DNA from: Hyaloperonospora brassicae
Taxonomy: Eukaryota; Oomycota; Peronosporomycetes; Peronosporales; Peronosporaceae
DNA: 64,000 bases
Assembly: GCA_947650285.1 (NCBI GenBank)
Contig: CANTFL010000535.1
Span: 150,227 to 214,226, forward strand
Direction: 5' to 3'
The notes beneath the pieces are model-generated. The model was given only the letters and a program-made list of their open reading frames with translations. It did no database searches and was not told where the DNA came from. Shown here piece after piece: positions 20,253 to 32,119 of this stretch. The translations under genes were made by a program, and so were the position numbers. Every line of letters starts with the position of its first letter. Position 1 is the stretch's first letter.

Positions 20253-21460
20253 AAAACCTGTTCCTATTGCACAGCTTTGGCTTGCTAGTCGATAGGCACT
20301 CTGAGGCCAGTCCCAGTTTATATGTAGGAATTTATGGATTGGCCATGATTGGAGTTTCTGCATTGCCTTATGACGTAGCAACTACAATCCGGGCGCCTTG
20401 CGATCGACTTCTCCGCACATCTGCCGTATCACTGAGTTAGAATCGCCACGAATGATGATACGCCCCCGCGTTTGATCGGCCAAGAAATCAAAACCTAGTA
20501 GCAATCCTCGGTACTAAGCCTCATTCACTGTCAAGTCCGTCGCATATTCAGCTGCGGCAGTCACTATTTTCCATTCTGGAAGCTTCCATACTATTGCGCT
20601 ATATGCCTCGCCTTTTCGTTTGGTCCGGTCAGATCCATCGAAACTGACCACCCGAAGGCTTTCACCCTTCTCCACGGTTGGTGGTGGTATACTTATAGTA
20701 TGTTTCGGCTGTTTCTGAGGGGCGATCGCGATCAACATCTCGTCAAACTCATCGCGCGGGGTTATGCTGGTGGCGAGTGTATTCAGTATTTCATCTTTTC
20801 TATTTTCACACTTCTTGATCTCCAGCGTCCAGGTTGGTAATAACGCCGCCCATCTACCTAGCCTCCCATTCAGGACTAAAGATTGTACCAGCCAAGCCAA
20901 CGTCGAATGACGCGTGAGCACCTTGATTTCTCGTGAAACCAACATAGTGTAGCCGATATCCAGGATCCGCAAGAGAGCCAAAACCTCTTTTTCCATCATT
21001 TCACAGTTAATATCGTTGGGCTCTATCGTTCAGCCTTGAAAACGTTACGGACCATTATTTTCCATCGTGTTCTTGTAGCAAAGATGCAAAAACTAGCCAT
21101 TTACTAGCATAGACCACGATCACTGGAGAGCGATCCGGATCGAAGTATTTCAGAATCGGATTTTTAGCAATCTTATACTTCAACATGGATGACAAAATCA
21201 TCGCTTTTCTCATCAACTTCTATCCGTTGAGGTCAGGTTGCCCCCGGTAACACGGGACGACGCTGGATCGCTCCCTACTACACAGATATGATCTGGATCG
21301 CTAACATCATGATCTTTGCGATCGTTCACTTTTGTATCGCCCCCTGTAGAACCGATACGATCTGGATCACTATCCCCCCACACTTTCGATCGTCAACTCT
21401 CTTTTCACGCGGTATAGGCGACTTCATCTTTTTAGTGCGGCGAAATTCGTGGAAATCTAC
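20253..21460 (-). pseudogene. Gypsy B RNase H domains (two)
   Basis: Minus strand. The ORF at 20514-20999 holds the end of the first RNase H (MEKEVLALLRILDIGYTMLV, TRHSTLAWLVQSL) and the start of the second (VVSFDGSDRTKRKG with the catalytic Asp, TDLTVNEA). It stops at NEA with TAG where the catalytic Glu codon is expected. C has the identical stop. Beyond it GDSNSVIRQM and a YRLAS block (ADRLAS in C) continue to about 20280. The first RNase H strand near 21110 is out of frame. Confidence 0.75.
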
Positions 21461-23068
21461 TTAGCGTTGTTCGTAGAGCACTGATGCGTATATTGCAAAG
21501 TCTTTAGTGAATCGGTCATAGTAATTCAAACTTCCTAGAAACGACTGCGTCGACCGCAGCGTTCGAGGAAACGGGATATTAATTAGCGATCCGAAATCCT
21601 TTGGGTCGACTTCCAATCCAGCAAGCGATACTTTATGACCGAGATAATCCATCTTGCGCCGTCCCCAAAAACTTTAGGTCAGGCTGATCGACAATTTTTC
21701 TTGTCGCATACACGTAGCAATCCTTCTACTATTTCATATAGAGAATTCCACGATGTAGCTGGAACCAATATGTCATCTATGTACGGTCTTCGACCTAGCA
21801 CAGAAGGTGTCCGGCTCTCTTTCTGTGAACACGTCGATCCGTTTGGATGACATCATAGAGGAGACGCATGGATCAGCACCGATCTTAAAATAGACATAAA
21901 ATGCAATGTCGATCACGCGTTGGTAAATCTGCGGAGCATCCTTTTTTGCATCCGTAGACATTCAAACAAACCTGATGGCGTGATGAATGTGGAAATACTT
22001 CTTGCTCGTTCACTCATCTCCATCACCAAAAACCCGCTTGCCATATCCAGTGAGCAATACCACATCGCTTTGTCCATGTCTTGTAATACTTTGCTGATCA
22101 ATGGCATTGGATATACCATCAGCCTTGTTAGCTGATTCACCCGTCGATAGTCGATACACAATCTAATGTCTTCGCCATTCTTCTTGATAATTACGACGAC
22201 CGGCGAAGCCCATGGTGATGTGGAAGGTCGAATCATTTTGGCTGACAGTAGTCTTTTCGTCAAATCCGCTAATTTTTCGAGAAACTTGGGCGCTACTGTC
22301 CGTACTCTCTGTGCGATCGGGCTCGCTCCTCCCGCGTCAATATTGCATATCGCCCCCCGTGCGTCTGGAGGTAGTGCATTTCCCTTGCCAATCAGAAGGT
22401 ACTTGTTTCTCCAGATCAATTGGCTCAATCTTTCCTGGTAATCAGTCAGCGGTACCCCTGGATCGCCTACCTGAATTTCGTCAATCGTAATTTCGGCAGT
22501 AGGCGTAACAATGTCAGGCAGTACCGCCATGTGCTGATCCACATCCTCGGCGTACAGTTTTCTACTTTCATGACGATAGGTAGAGACATCCGGCTCTTCC
22601 TCGATTCGATAATTCTTCGGACATGACCCTTCATCGATCTTTACATGTGGTGAAGTTCCGACCTCGTTCTTGGACTGATCGCCTGCTCTGCCGTTCGTCG
22701 TCTGTTCTTGAATCGTGTCAATCACAGTCAGTACGCTTGTTGGTGCTGTTGTCGATCACGTCACGCTATTTGTGATGTGGTCGATAGGTATTCCTATCCT
22801 TATTCGTTTTATCTCGTTCCATTGACCCCTCGGGTACTCGATCGTCTCCGCCCTTCACCTCGATCGTGTTAACGACACGCGGTAGTGGCTCCACATGTGG
22901 AACACCTTTCTCGTCTCAGATCGGGCTGTCCATTGATCCATTATTCTCTACCGTTCGACTTAAAATCTCCTTCGGCGTAAGGTATGGTGGGTGATATACA
23001 AGCGGACCAGTGTATTTGGGTGTCAGTTCTTCCTCTTTTTTTGTCGTTGCTTCAAATGCTAGAGTCTG
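21461..23068 (-). pseudogene. Gypsy B reverse transcriptase
   Basis: Minus strand. A 270-codon ORF (22725-21913) covers the linker (DQHMAVLPD), PVVVIIKKNGEDIRLCIDYR, LISKVLQDMDKAMWYCSLDM and SERARSISTFITPSGLFECL. Just after LRM an internal deletion of about 8 bp, relative to A2 (which reads LRMPFGLKNAPQIYQ), shifts the frame. C carries the same deletion. YIDD is retained further on, out of frame (about 21772-21783), then SLAGLEVDPKDFGSLINIPF and FLGSLNYYDRFTKDF (21461-21652). About 340 bp of broken linker lie between protease and RT. Confidence 0.85.
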
Positions 23069-24008
23069 CTACTCGTTGTACCGTCGCGATCCAACCGAGA
23101 CGTAGCCTGGGTATCGAGGCACCATATCGGCAGCCATGATCCACCTTAAAACCGGTCCGCGATCGAGGGTAACTTCCGTGTCGCTGAGATTTGTGAGATG
23201 GAAGTACTTGATCCGACCGATCCCGGTGGTCACGGTCGGTACCCGTACTAGATCGCGTCTCACCCACAGCTTGGCGTTGAACTGGGATTTGTCGATCCTT
23301 ACATCTGTCGATCCACCGACCGGTAGAACCTCATGCTGGTCCGGGATCACGATTGGTTGCGTGGACGATCCGTACAGAGTTCTGCGTCCTGCTAGATGAA
23401 TCCTCACTCCATCCAGCAATACCAGCGTTCCATCAGCTAAATTTAGACGTTTACCTGCAGGTACCATCAAATTCATCCCAGGATCGCTTCTTGACCGACT
23501 TGATCACCCACCCACACATCAAAATAGTACACCAGCGACCCGTTTATGGTGATCTTGATCTTGGTACGTCCTTCGGTCATGTACGTGTTTTCGCCTATCC
23601 CCTCACACTTCTGTTTCTGATTCTCGTCGATGACACATCCTACCTTACGAGAAAAGGCAGTGTCCACGATCGAGATCTCAGCTCCCGAGTCAAGTAGCAT
23701 TGTGGCCTTTTTGTTGTTAATCATTTCAACCACTTTAATTTGCTTGAACCTTTTTCCTGGTGGATGGTATTTCCAATGTCTCCTTGACTCGCCTGGTGCT
23801 AAGACAAGTTTTATCTTGGTGGGCGATCGGGCGTACTCATCTTGTCGTCTACCACTCGAAATGGAACGTAGGCAGTTGGAAGAATCACATGTATTATGTA
23901 GATCATCCTGCTTGTCATCGCTTTCGTCGACCAACCTTCTCTCCACAAATGCGTATATGCAGAGCCTAGAACGCTCGGATCGTACCATATTTCAACCTGT
24001 CGAGCGTC
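23069..24008 (-). pseudogene. Gypsy B aspartic protease region
   Basis: Minus strand. ORF 23988-23473 carries the retropepsin active site LLDSGAEISIVD (codon of the Asp at about 23691) and LEADS into VWVGDQVGQEAILG. A second ORF (23476-23069) overlaps it by 4 bp, starts NLMVPAGKRLNLADG and runs through FHLTNLSDTEVTLDRG. The active site is intact here, and B lacks the 4 bp insertion that truncates this ORF in C. It probably belongs to one Gag-Pol frame in the ancestor. Confidence 0.8.
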
Positions 24009-26418
24009 CTAATTTAGCATCTTCCCGGATTGTTCCGGCAACATCCCTGCATGATTAGTAGGAACATACCACTTGCGGATCATGTTATCAAATTGTTCCA
24101 TCGGGCACTTTCCTTCGCCATGGACATTTTTGCATACGGAATAAACGTAGTAGCACTTGTCTTCAGGATGACCTTTACGTCCGCATTTCTGACACGTCAG
24201 TCACTTCCAACGTCCGCGATCGTCATGATTCTTCGACCCACAGTGCTTACTCACTGTTTGAGGCTTCCCACTATCGTAGTGCCTCTCCAGATCAAATCTC
24301 TCGTTGCGGACGATCGGGTCTCTCGGCTTCTGAGCGCGATCCGCAGCTGCAGCCACATACCCATTTAGTCGATCCGAATCGTTATCCGATCCGCTAGAGT
24401 GAACTACTGATCTACTGCTCTCAATTCCCACGTTGATCTATCTCACAGCCCGGCCTGGTCTCGCTGGCATTTGGGCCGCCGGTGGCGCAAGACGCTGTCT
24501 ACATTTATTCTACCCCATAGAGACGTGAGCTTGTCGAACTTCCACATTTTCGCATTCTTGAAGATTTTCTTTAAGATCATCTGCATCTCCAATGCGTAAA
24601 ATTGTCAACATTCTCGCCAGCTCGCGATAGTCCAGGGCACAAATGTAATAATTAACATGTTTCTCGCGGATATCAGAAGTTCCATTTCGTATCAAGATCT
24701 TCGCCCGGATCGCAGCCACAATTAGATGGTACAGGTACTTTAATGGAGTCTCGTTCAATCGCTTATGTGCTTGGTAGTAGAGTATTCTAACCGAAATGCC
24801 GTTCTTCCCTCCATTTTTGGTCATTTAGCCTTCGAGGAGTGCTATTTACGAAGTTCTCGTGGAGCGTTTGAGCTGGTTATACTAGCCACGCGCCGGTCTC
24901 GTAAGAAGATTGCTGAACATCAAGCGCTTCTCCGCATCAGGAGCTGGATCGCGTAGGAACGCTGACTTCACCTTACTGATCCAGTTTCTAGCCCGTTCAT
25001 CAATCTTCTCCCGTCCGGCAAACTCTTTCAGTTCGGCAATGGCAGAGATCCGAATTCTTTGATTAGAGAACCCACCACCATCCGATGCTCCTGCCGTTGC
25101 CACCTGTGGTAATCTCTAATTACTTTGGTCTCGGCGCTCACAATCATGGTCGTGCGATCTACTAAGACGCGATTAAACCGACTCCATGTCGGCATCCGGC
25201 ATATCAATCTCCGATTGAGGTGGGCGAACAGCCGATCGTCCGCCATTCAACGGGTTTGTTCTAGCTCATATTTCTTCATGGCTGCTCAAAAATAGGAATT
25301 CACCTGATCTGGTTCCACCATGTTCGTGAGCTGCGTCACCGGTGGCTGTTCCGATTGCGCATCTAACTCATTCCTTTCAAGTTTCTTCCACAATAGATCC
25401 GCGCCCCTTGGTCCTAGCGACAGTTATCGGATCTCGACCGAATCGTTCGAGTCATCTTCTGACTCCGCTGAAGTATAACGGGACGATCTAGTGTGTTCAT
25501 CCTTGACGGAATCGTTGATCGGTGTGAGAACTTGATCCATAGCGACCCGTGGCATGATCCTTCGATCCGTGGTGCCGATCGTCAGGGTCGGGTTGTCTCC
25601 AGGGTCACGTATGCCTAGAGCGGACTCAACATGTTAAACAGCGACATTCCGGCAGCGATCACAGGATCGTGGTTGCACTCTAATAGCGTTTGCGCATTGT
25701 ACATTCCAGCAGTGAACCCCGCCTCAGTTAGCAGATTAATTAGACGCCGAAGAGTCTACAACACGTTGGTAGTCGGTTTGGGTGCTGATATCGGTCCGCG
25801 TAGAGATGCGGTCAGCTTCGGCTTGATCGTCTTGAATATAGGGTCGCTCGACAACAGCTTCTTCAGCTCCTTCAAATGGTATTCCCGGCTGATTTCGTCG
25901 AATTTCCAATCTTCAAACTTCTCTTCGCGATCCACTGACTGTGAGGCTTGTTCCATCTTCTCCGTCTTGGCCTTGTCTCCTGCTTGCCTGTTCTTGTAAA
26001 CGTGTCGATCTTGTTTTACTGGTACCAGATTCTTAAAGTCGTCCGAACTCTTCGATTCTTTCTTCATCATTTCTGACGGTTCGTCTAATATGAACAAACA
26101 TCGTTTGTGGATTTCCCTGGGACTTTCATCCTGCAGGTCGTGCTTTTCAGCGCAGTCTGCGATGGCCCCCGAAGGGACCTCAAGAAAGGATAGGGGGTAT
26201 TTTTTGTAATCGTGCGACCTATCTTCGTCTTCTATTTTCTTGTCGTCAAAGTCCCTCCCAAAACTTTGACGATTTGGAGATCCTTCATTCTCAGACGTCT
26301 GCGACGATCGCTCTTACGCTGACGCTTCTATATCAGGTTCAGTCTTGATCTTGACTTCTTCTCTCCGGGACTTACGGTGCAATCCTGAGTCACCAGAAGA
26401 TACGGGCACGCCCACCAT
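24009..26418 (-). pseudogene. Gypsy B gag with zinc knuckles
   Basis: Minus strand; ATG at 26418 placed by homology to C. Blocks in order: acidic N-part; ORF 26097-25756 ending at a B-specific stop (TTG TAG where C reads TTGGAG); AIAELKEFAGREKIDERARN (about 25000-25060) and ETPLKYLYHLIVAAIRAKIL (about 24690-24755) of the capsid; HCGSKNHDD and CQKCGRKGHTEDKC knuckles (about 24150-24250). A TGA between the two knuckles is shared with C. Gag coats the RNA. The second knuckle keeps C-x2-C-x4-H-x4-C. Confidence 0.85.
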
Positions 26419-26756
26419 TGTGGTGGAGTGGTGATCACAAATTTCTTGTGATCCCGACCATCGACTGGCGCTTGGACGACGGACTTACGGCTGGGGTACC
26501 CCGATTCCGTGCTCTGTGTCGTCTTTCTCACCTTGTGTACCCGTCGTTGGGCGGCTTGTTCCCTTCTTGGTGGACCTGGGTTGAAGCTGGACTTGACCAT
26601 TTTGGGAATAGGAGTTGATCGGGTGGTAATTCTGCATCGGTCAAACGTGGGGTCGATCGAGTATAAATTCTTGACTCGATCGCGTGTATGCTTGGGCGCT
26701 CTCCCATAGTCACCTGTATCCAAAGATGATGCTTGATCCGCGAGCCTTCTGACCAC
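26419..26756 (-). other. Gypsy B 5' leader
   Basis: Minus-strand leader, mirror of C 31782-32119, with TACACAAGGTGAG at about 26528-26540 and the palindrome GGGGTACCCC at about 26496-26505. The primer-site candidate TGGTCAGAAGGCTCGCGG is at its LTR end (about 26738-26755). Confidence 0.65.
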
Positions 26757-27650
26757 TCAAGCCGCTCGCGATCTTGAATCTGGACCGTAAGGTTCACTGC
26801 AACCGATCGCAGTTGAGGGGAGGTGAGAACTGATGTTCCGCCTGGCCAAATAATTCAAAGGCAAAGTTTGTAAAGACGCTAGTGACTCTCTATTCAGCGG
26901 GAGGACAGATGTCTTGCCCGGGAGAAGTTCACACGTGTCTTTCGTTGCAATTTCAATTCTGTTTAATGTCAACCAACCAAATCCAAACCCTATGACTATG
27001 CCTATCTGTTCGCTAGATCACTGTTGCATATCGCCTGTCTATGTAATTCACCTCGTGCGTCATGTGGTCCACATCAGATACTCCGTAGTGGATCGCAGGG
27101 TGGTGGATCGCAGTGTAGTGCATCGCGGGGTAGTTGATCGTGGTATGTGATCCACATGAATTATGTGTCCACACGAATTATGCGTCCACGCCAATCAAGC
27201 ATTACACACCCAGGATGGATCGTGACCAATACCTCGAGTCTCTGATCGGGCATCCGTCGTCGAATCGCCATTACTTTTGAGACCTCGCAATTTTGATGAC
27301 CTTGACGATCCACTCTTTCAGCTTTCTTCCATATTCAATCATTATTCATTGGTGTTAGCGATTCAGTATTCAAGTCGATGTTCATCCCTCGAGCGATCCA
27401 GTCCTTGTAACTTGGTGATCCAATTCCTTGATCGTGGATCATGATCGGTCAGTCGTCGATCCTTGCCTATACTCCTTCTTGACCGTTAGGTAAACTAATC
27501 GGCATTATTCCCACAGTCATTTCCTGTCACTCAGTCGTTTGACGCCATCATTTGTGCCAACGGGCCCATCTCCGAGCGCACTCCACCAATCAAGTCGATC
27601 TCGCATTTAATGCGGTAGGAGCGATCCACACTTTCCATCATTATTCTTCT
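26757..27650 (-). repeat. Gypsy B 5' LTR
   Basis: Mirror of the C LTR with few differences (for example GATCACTG at 27016 against GATCCCTG in C). The outer end is where B and C stop matching: both share AGAAGAATAATGATGGAAAG and differ beyond it. It holds short repeats GGATCGCAGKGT around 27085-27135. Confidence 0.7.
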
Positions 27651-27659
27651 ACTCTTCTC

Positions 27660-28055
27660 TCCAGTTGTATACAAGTCATGTGTGGATCACGCTAAGTTTT
27701 TAGAGAAAGAGGTAGGTGTAATTCACACAGGCAAAAAGATGCGATTTTCGATATAGGGTGGCGCGTGGCTTCGAAAGTCGTGATATAGATAGGCCCAGCG
27801 ATGGATTATCGATTTGGGCTTCAATGGATAACATTAAACAGGGTTAAATTTTGATTCTAATTACACGTGTCCACTTCTCTTCCGGGTTGAATTATTGGCC
27901 ACCCGAAGTCAAGAGGAGACATATACTCTAATCAAGTGATATAAATGGATTATTTGACCAGGGATCAAAATCTCTCAAACACGAACTTCTAACTGCTATC
28001 GGAAACATCAAACACATAAAGAAAAAAATCGCAAGATTGCGAGACGGCTCAAGTG
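27660..28055 (+). repeat. Gypsy D LTR, 5'-truncated
   Basis: Plus-strand LTR remnant. It aligns in order with the C LTR: CATGTGTGGATCACG, GGTGTAATTCACACAGGC, AACATTAAACAGGG, ACACGTGTCCACTTCTC. It ends with GCAAGATTGCGAGACGGCTC before TGGTCAAAAGGCTCACG, the primer-site candidate. The upstream part is missing where element B begins, suggesting B inserted into it. Confidence 0.6.
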
Positions 28056-28350
28056 GTCAAAAGGCTCACGAATCGAGTATCTACATTGGACAAGGCGACC
28101 TTGAAGAGATTAAGGTGACTCGTATCGAGCACATTACATCCCGCCATCGTGTGAACTTTCCACGCGACAGCATCAATCCCAACCACGGTCAAGTTCGACA
28201 TCGACTAAGGTCCACCAAGAAGACTGCAACCCGCCCAATGGACGGGTACACAAGGGGAGAAAAGGTCCAATCATGGAATTGGGGTACCCCCTCCATTAGG
28301 CGGTCGTCCGGGCGTCAGTAGGAAGTTTATTTGACTGCTTAAAAAAGCGA
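28056..28350 (+). other. Gypsy D 5' leader
   Basis: It contains ATGGACGGGTACACAAGGGG (GTGAG of the other leaders changed to GGGAG), the palindrome GGGGTACCCC at about 28281-28290 and the TAGGCGGTCGTCCGGGCG block. It is the most complete plus-strand example of the leader blocks outside C. Confidence 0.6.
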
Positions 28351-29760
28351 TTGCCACCACAAAGAAGGACGATGGAAATTCGAGATAAATGGCTCATGAG
28401 ATCGTTTTGCGATGGACGGTATGATCCACAACCCCAGAAGCAAATTTACCAAATGTACATATGGAGTAAGTTAATGGGTATCATCACAATTGATCGTAAA
28501 ACTATGATTATCATGACCCGGATGAAGAGGAGCTGAAACGATTAATATAGACCGCTGCAGAGCCCATGTCAAGTCGTGTTATTATGATGCAGATGGTAAG
28601 AATATTGGCGATCCGCGATCGAAAAGAGTTTGATGGTCAAGACACAGACAAATTTCGAATCAAGGGCTAGATTGGTAACGTCAAGCCCGCATGCTTGAGT
28701 AATGAAGCTCCAAATGCTAAGAGGTGCCTAATGTTAGGCGATCTGTTCGAGGGATTAGCACAAAAGTAGTACACTCTACTAAGCCGAACGACTTCCCGTA
28801 ATAAACTGCCCCTATTATTTATTTTTATGATCCTATATGGACGACATTGTTTATTGACGAGTCGACTATTAATTTACGCAAAGAAACGATCGGGTGAGAC
28901 TTCATAAACTTTTATGTATCGAATGAACGTGGCGGCGATCCGCGCGAAGATCTCGATTCGGGAAGAACCGCCGGATACAAGACATACGCATTTTAAGCCC
29001 TTTTTTGAAACGCTAGACGATCGCGATTTGGCAATGGTTGACTTTGTTATGACTTATTGATGCTGATTATCTGGAAGAAACTGCGCGCGCAATCCATCAC
29101 ATCGAGATTTAAGTTAATAAGTGGACCACGAAATTGAGCAAGTTTCATCCACGATCGGGCTTCAGTTTGGATCCAACACCGTCAAAACCGACTCGAGCTG
29201 CGCGAGCGATTTAAGTGGAACAAAAATTGGTGTTTAAGATTGGATTTAGAGTCATGTGGATCCGATGGTGGATTTAGATCGGCGCCTATTGTGTGTGGCT
29301 ATATCCCAGGACTGAGCAATTTTTTCGAAAAAAACTTATGATCGACATATAACGACGATCCTGGAGGAAAAAAATTGTGAAGCTTTACCGCACGGACTTT
29401 AATTACACTGTAATCAACCAGAAGAGAATCATACCGAACGATCACAGGGCCGGAATCAAAAAAGCCTATCGCGTGGTGAACGATTAAAGCCGTCTGCCCA
29501 CTGCGAATGAACGAGGCATGATGATCGTAGCTGTTGGAAGAGATCGTCGTGCCAGAATTTTCGGTCGGAAAGGACATCCGTCGAACATGTAAATTTACGC
29601 GTACGCTGCTTGCAAAAAGATGCATACGAGTAGCAATTGCCCCATGGAAGCTATTCACTACTCGATCCGCAAGTGGTATCAACCTACCAAGAATGCTTGC
29701 ATATTTCCGACCAAGGTGGAGAATATATGTTGAAACGGACGCTCGCCACGATTGAACTAG
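28351..29760 (+). pseudogene. Gypsy D gag, decayed
   Basis: Only scattered gag sense remains on the plus strand. The clearest is the nucleocapsid end: CQIF-like text, GRKGHPSN (about 29562-29585), a CPMEAIHYSIRKWYQPTKNA block (about 29638-29700), matching CPMERFDNMIRKWYVPTNHA of C. FETLDDRDLAMVDFVMTY (about 29006-29060) is a coherent segment upstream. No ORF exceeds 75 codons. Divergence from B and C is much larger than between B and C, so D is an older copy or a different subfamily. Confidence 0.6.
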
Positions 29761-29934
29761 GTACGCGCCGAACGCTTTAACCTATTTAATATATTTATAC
29801 GCGGAGACGAAGAGAAAGGGTCGCGAAGGTAGCGATGAGGTAACATTGATTAAAAAACATGCGACTTTTCCTCAGTTGTTTCTTAGGTTAAAAGCAAAAA
29901 ACTAGTTAACGACTACGCCTGATCGTCCATATCG

Positions 29935-30800
29935 ATGGATCCAGATCTTGCGCCGAGCGAGTCGCGACGGTATTGCAAGTACGACACACCAGGAAAATGT
30001 TTGGAGCAAGCGAAAGCCTTGGGAACGATAAACAACGAGAAGACTACCATGTTATTTAAATCTGGCGCCGGAGTTTCGATCATCGACACAACCTTTGCTC
30101 GAGAGGTAGTTTTATGATCGACCAAATTTAACTTTTAGAATGTTTTGGAATCGGCGAGATCGCGTACATGACGATTGGACGGACCAAGATTTTAATTTTA
30201 TTATTTTATCCTTAAGACATTATTTCGATGGATGGGTCGAAGATCAAGTCGGTTTTTAGGCAATATTGGGTATGGATCACATGGTACCGGTAAGGATCCG
30301 TTAAATCTGGCAGACGAATCTTCTTCTTGTCTGCCGGATGAAAGTCGTATATTTTTGGCGGGGCGAAGGCCTCCGTACATAAACACCGTACAAGCGATCA
30401 ACATAAAGGAATTGCATGTTGTCATGCCTGTTGAGGGATCGACGGAGCTGAGGATCGTCATGGTTACTCCGAAATCCAAGTTTTTAATACAAAAGAGACA
30501 CTACTTAAGTTCCGACGCTGATAACCCCGCCTGGAAGATCACCATATATACAATTCACTAGTACATGCGATCACGAAGTGTCCTTCTGTTTTATATTCCA
30601 CTGGACTTTTGACTAATGGACGAAATTTACCGAGGTCTTTTGGTAATGAGTCAGTGGGTCACGGCAATATCAGGAGTGGTAGACGTTGAGGTTTGTGGCG
30701 ACTACGGATCGGGTGGAGGAAATGATCCCATATTACACTAGACCTTTAGTGGACCACCCGATCAACAAGACGCCTACGCATCTTTTTAGTAGACCGAGAA
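29935..30800 (+). pseudogene. Gypsy D aspartic protease region, active site lost
   Basis: ORF 29935-30117 aligns with the C protease: LAPSESRRYCKYDTPGKCLE, then MLFKSGAGVSIIDTTFAREV. The active-site triplet is KSG where B and C have DSG, so the catalytic aspartate is replaced by lysine. ORF 30232-30561 continues with PDESRIFLAGRRPPYINTVQ and MPVEGSTELRI, matching PDGVRIHLAGRR and LPVGGSTDVRI of C. The last match, PLVDHP (about 30744), lies less than 150 bp before the LTR of C, which truncates D. Confidence 0.75.
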
Positions 30801-30887
30801 AGCAAAGGGAGATTTAGGAAGTGGGAATCAAGAACCTATACGAAAGTGAACGACATCCATCACACACTTACCAACGTAAAGAAGCAC

Positions 30888-31781
30888 AGAAGAATAATGA
30901 TGGAAAGTGTGGATCGCTCCTACCGCATTAAATGCGAGATCGACTTGATTGGTGGAGTGCGCTCGGAGATGGGCCCGTTGGCACAAATGATGGCGTCAAA
31001 CGACTGAGTGACAGGAAATGACTGTGGGAATAATGCCGATTAGTTTACCTAACGGTCAAGAAGGAGTATAGGCAAGGATCGACGACTGACCGATCATGAT
31101 CCACGATCAAGGAATTGGATCACCAAGTTACAAGGACTGGATCGCTCGAGGGATGAACATCGACTTGAATACTGAATCGCTAACACCAATGAATAATGAT
31201 TGAATATGGAAGAAAGCTGAAAGAGTGGATCGTCAAGGTCATCAAAATTGCGAGGTCTCAAAAGTAATGGCGATTCGACGACGGATGCCCGATCAGAGAC
31301 TCGAGGTATTGGTCACGATCCATCCTGGGTGTGTAATGCTTGATTGGCGTGGACGCATAATTCGTGTGGACACATAATTCATGTGGATCACATACCACGA
31401 TCAACTACCCCGCGATGCACTACACTGCGATCCACCACCCTGCGATCCACTACGGAGTATCTGATGTGGACCACATGACGCACGAGGTGAATTACATAGA
31501 CAGGCGATATGCAACAGGGATCTAGCGAACAGATAGGCATAGTCATAGGGTTTGGATTTGGTTGGTTGACATTAAACAGAATTGAAATTGCAACGAAAGA
31601 CACGTGTGAACTTCTCCCGGGCAAGACATCTGTCCTCCCGCTGAATAGAGAGTCACTCGCGTCTTTACAAACTTTGCCTTTGAATTATTTGGCCAGGCGG
31701 AACATCAGTTCTCACCTCCCCTCAACTGCGATCGGTTGCAGTGAACCTTACGGTCCAGATTCAAGATCGCGAGCGGCTTGA
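30888..31781 (+). repeat. Gypsy C 5' LTR
   Basis: It starts at the point where B and C begin to match and ends before TGGTCAGAAGGCTCGCGG (about 31783). Direct words CTGCGATCCAC recur at about 31426 and 31441. The part from about 31167 on is identical, as far as I read it, to H 41181 onward. Confidence 0.7.
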
Positions 31782-32119
31782 GTGGTCAGAAGGCTCGCGG
31801 ATCAAGCATCATCTTTGGATACAGGTGACTATGGGAGAGCGCCCAAGCATACACGCGATCGAGTCAAGAATTTATACTCGATCGACCCCACGTTTGACCG
31901 ATGCAGAATTACCACCCGATCAACTCCTATTCCCAAAATGGTCAAGTCCAGCTTCAACTCAGGTCCACCAAGAAGGGGACAAGCCGCCCACCGACGGGTA
32001 CACAAGGTGAGAAAGACGACACAGAGCACGGAATCGGGGTGCCCCAGCCGTAAGTCCGTCGTCCAAGCGCCAGTCGATGGTCGGGATCACAAGAAATTTG
32101 TGATCACCACTCCACCACA
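31782..32119 (+). other. Gypsy C 5' leader
   Basis: It holds the primer-site candidate, CCGACGGGTACACAAGGTGAG-type sequence at about 31991-32012, and GGGGTGCCCC at about 32036-32045, where B has the perfect palindrome GGGGTACCCC. It ends with CACCACA before the gag ATG. Confidence 0.65.

Larger units (their letters stand above)
18300..27650 (-). mobile_element. Gypsy element B (left arm of the inverted pair)
   Basis: Ty3/gypsy element on the minus strand: LTR, leader, gag, protease, RT, two RNase H, integrase, chromodomain. It mirrors C (30888-40240) almost base for base. Paired positions sum to 58538 at the gag start, 58539 at the zinc knuckles, 58543 in RT and 58543-58544 in integrase, so only a few small indels separate 9.3 kb arms. 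It lacks a 3' LTR: homology to C stops at about 18300, where unrelated sequence begins. Confidence 0.85.
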
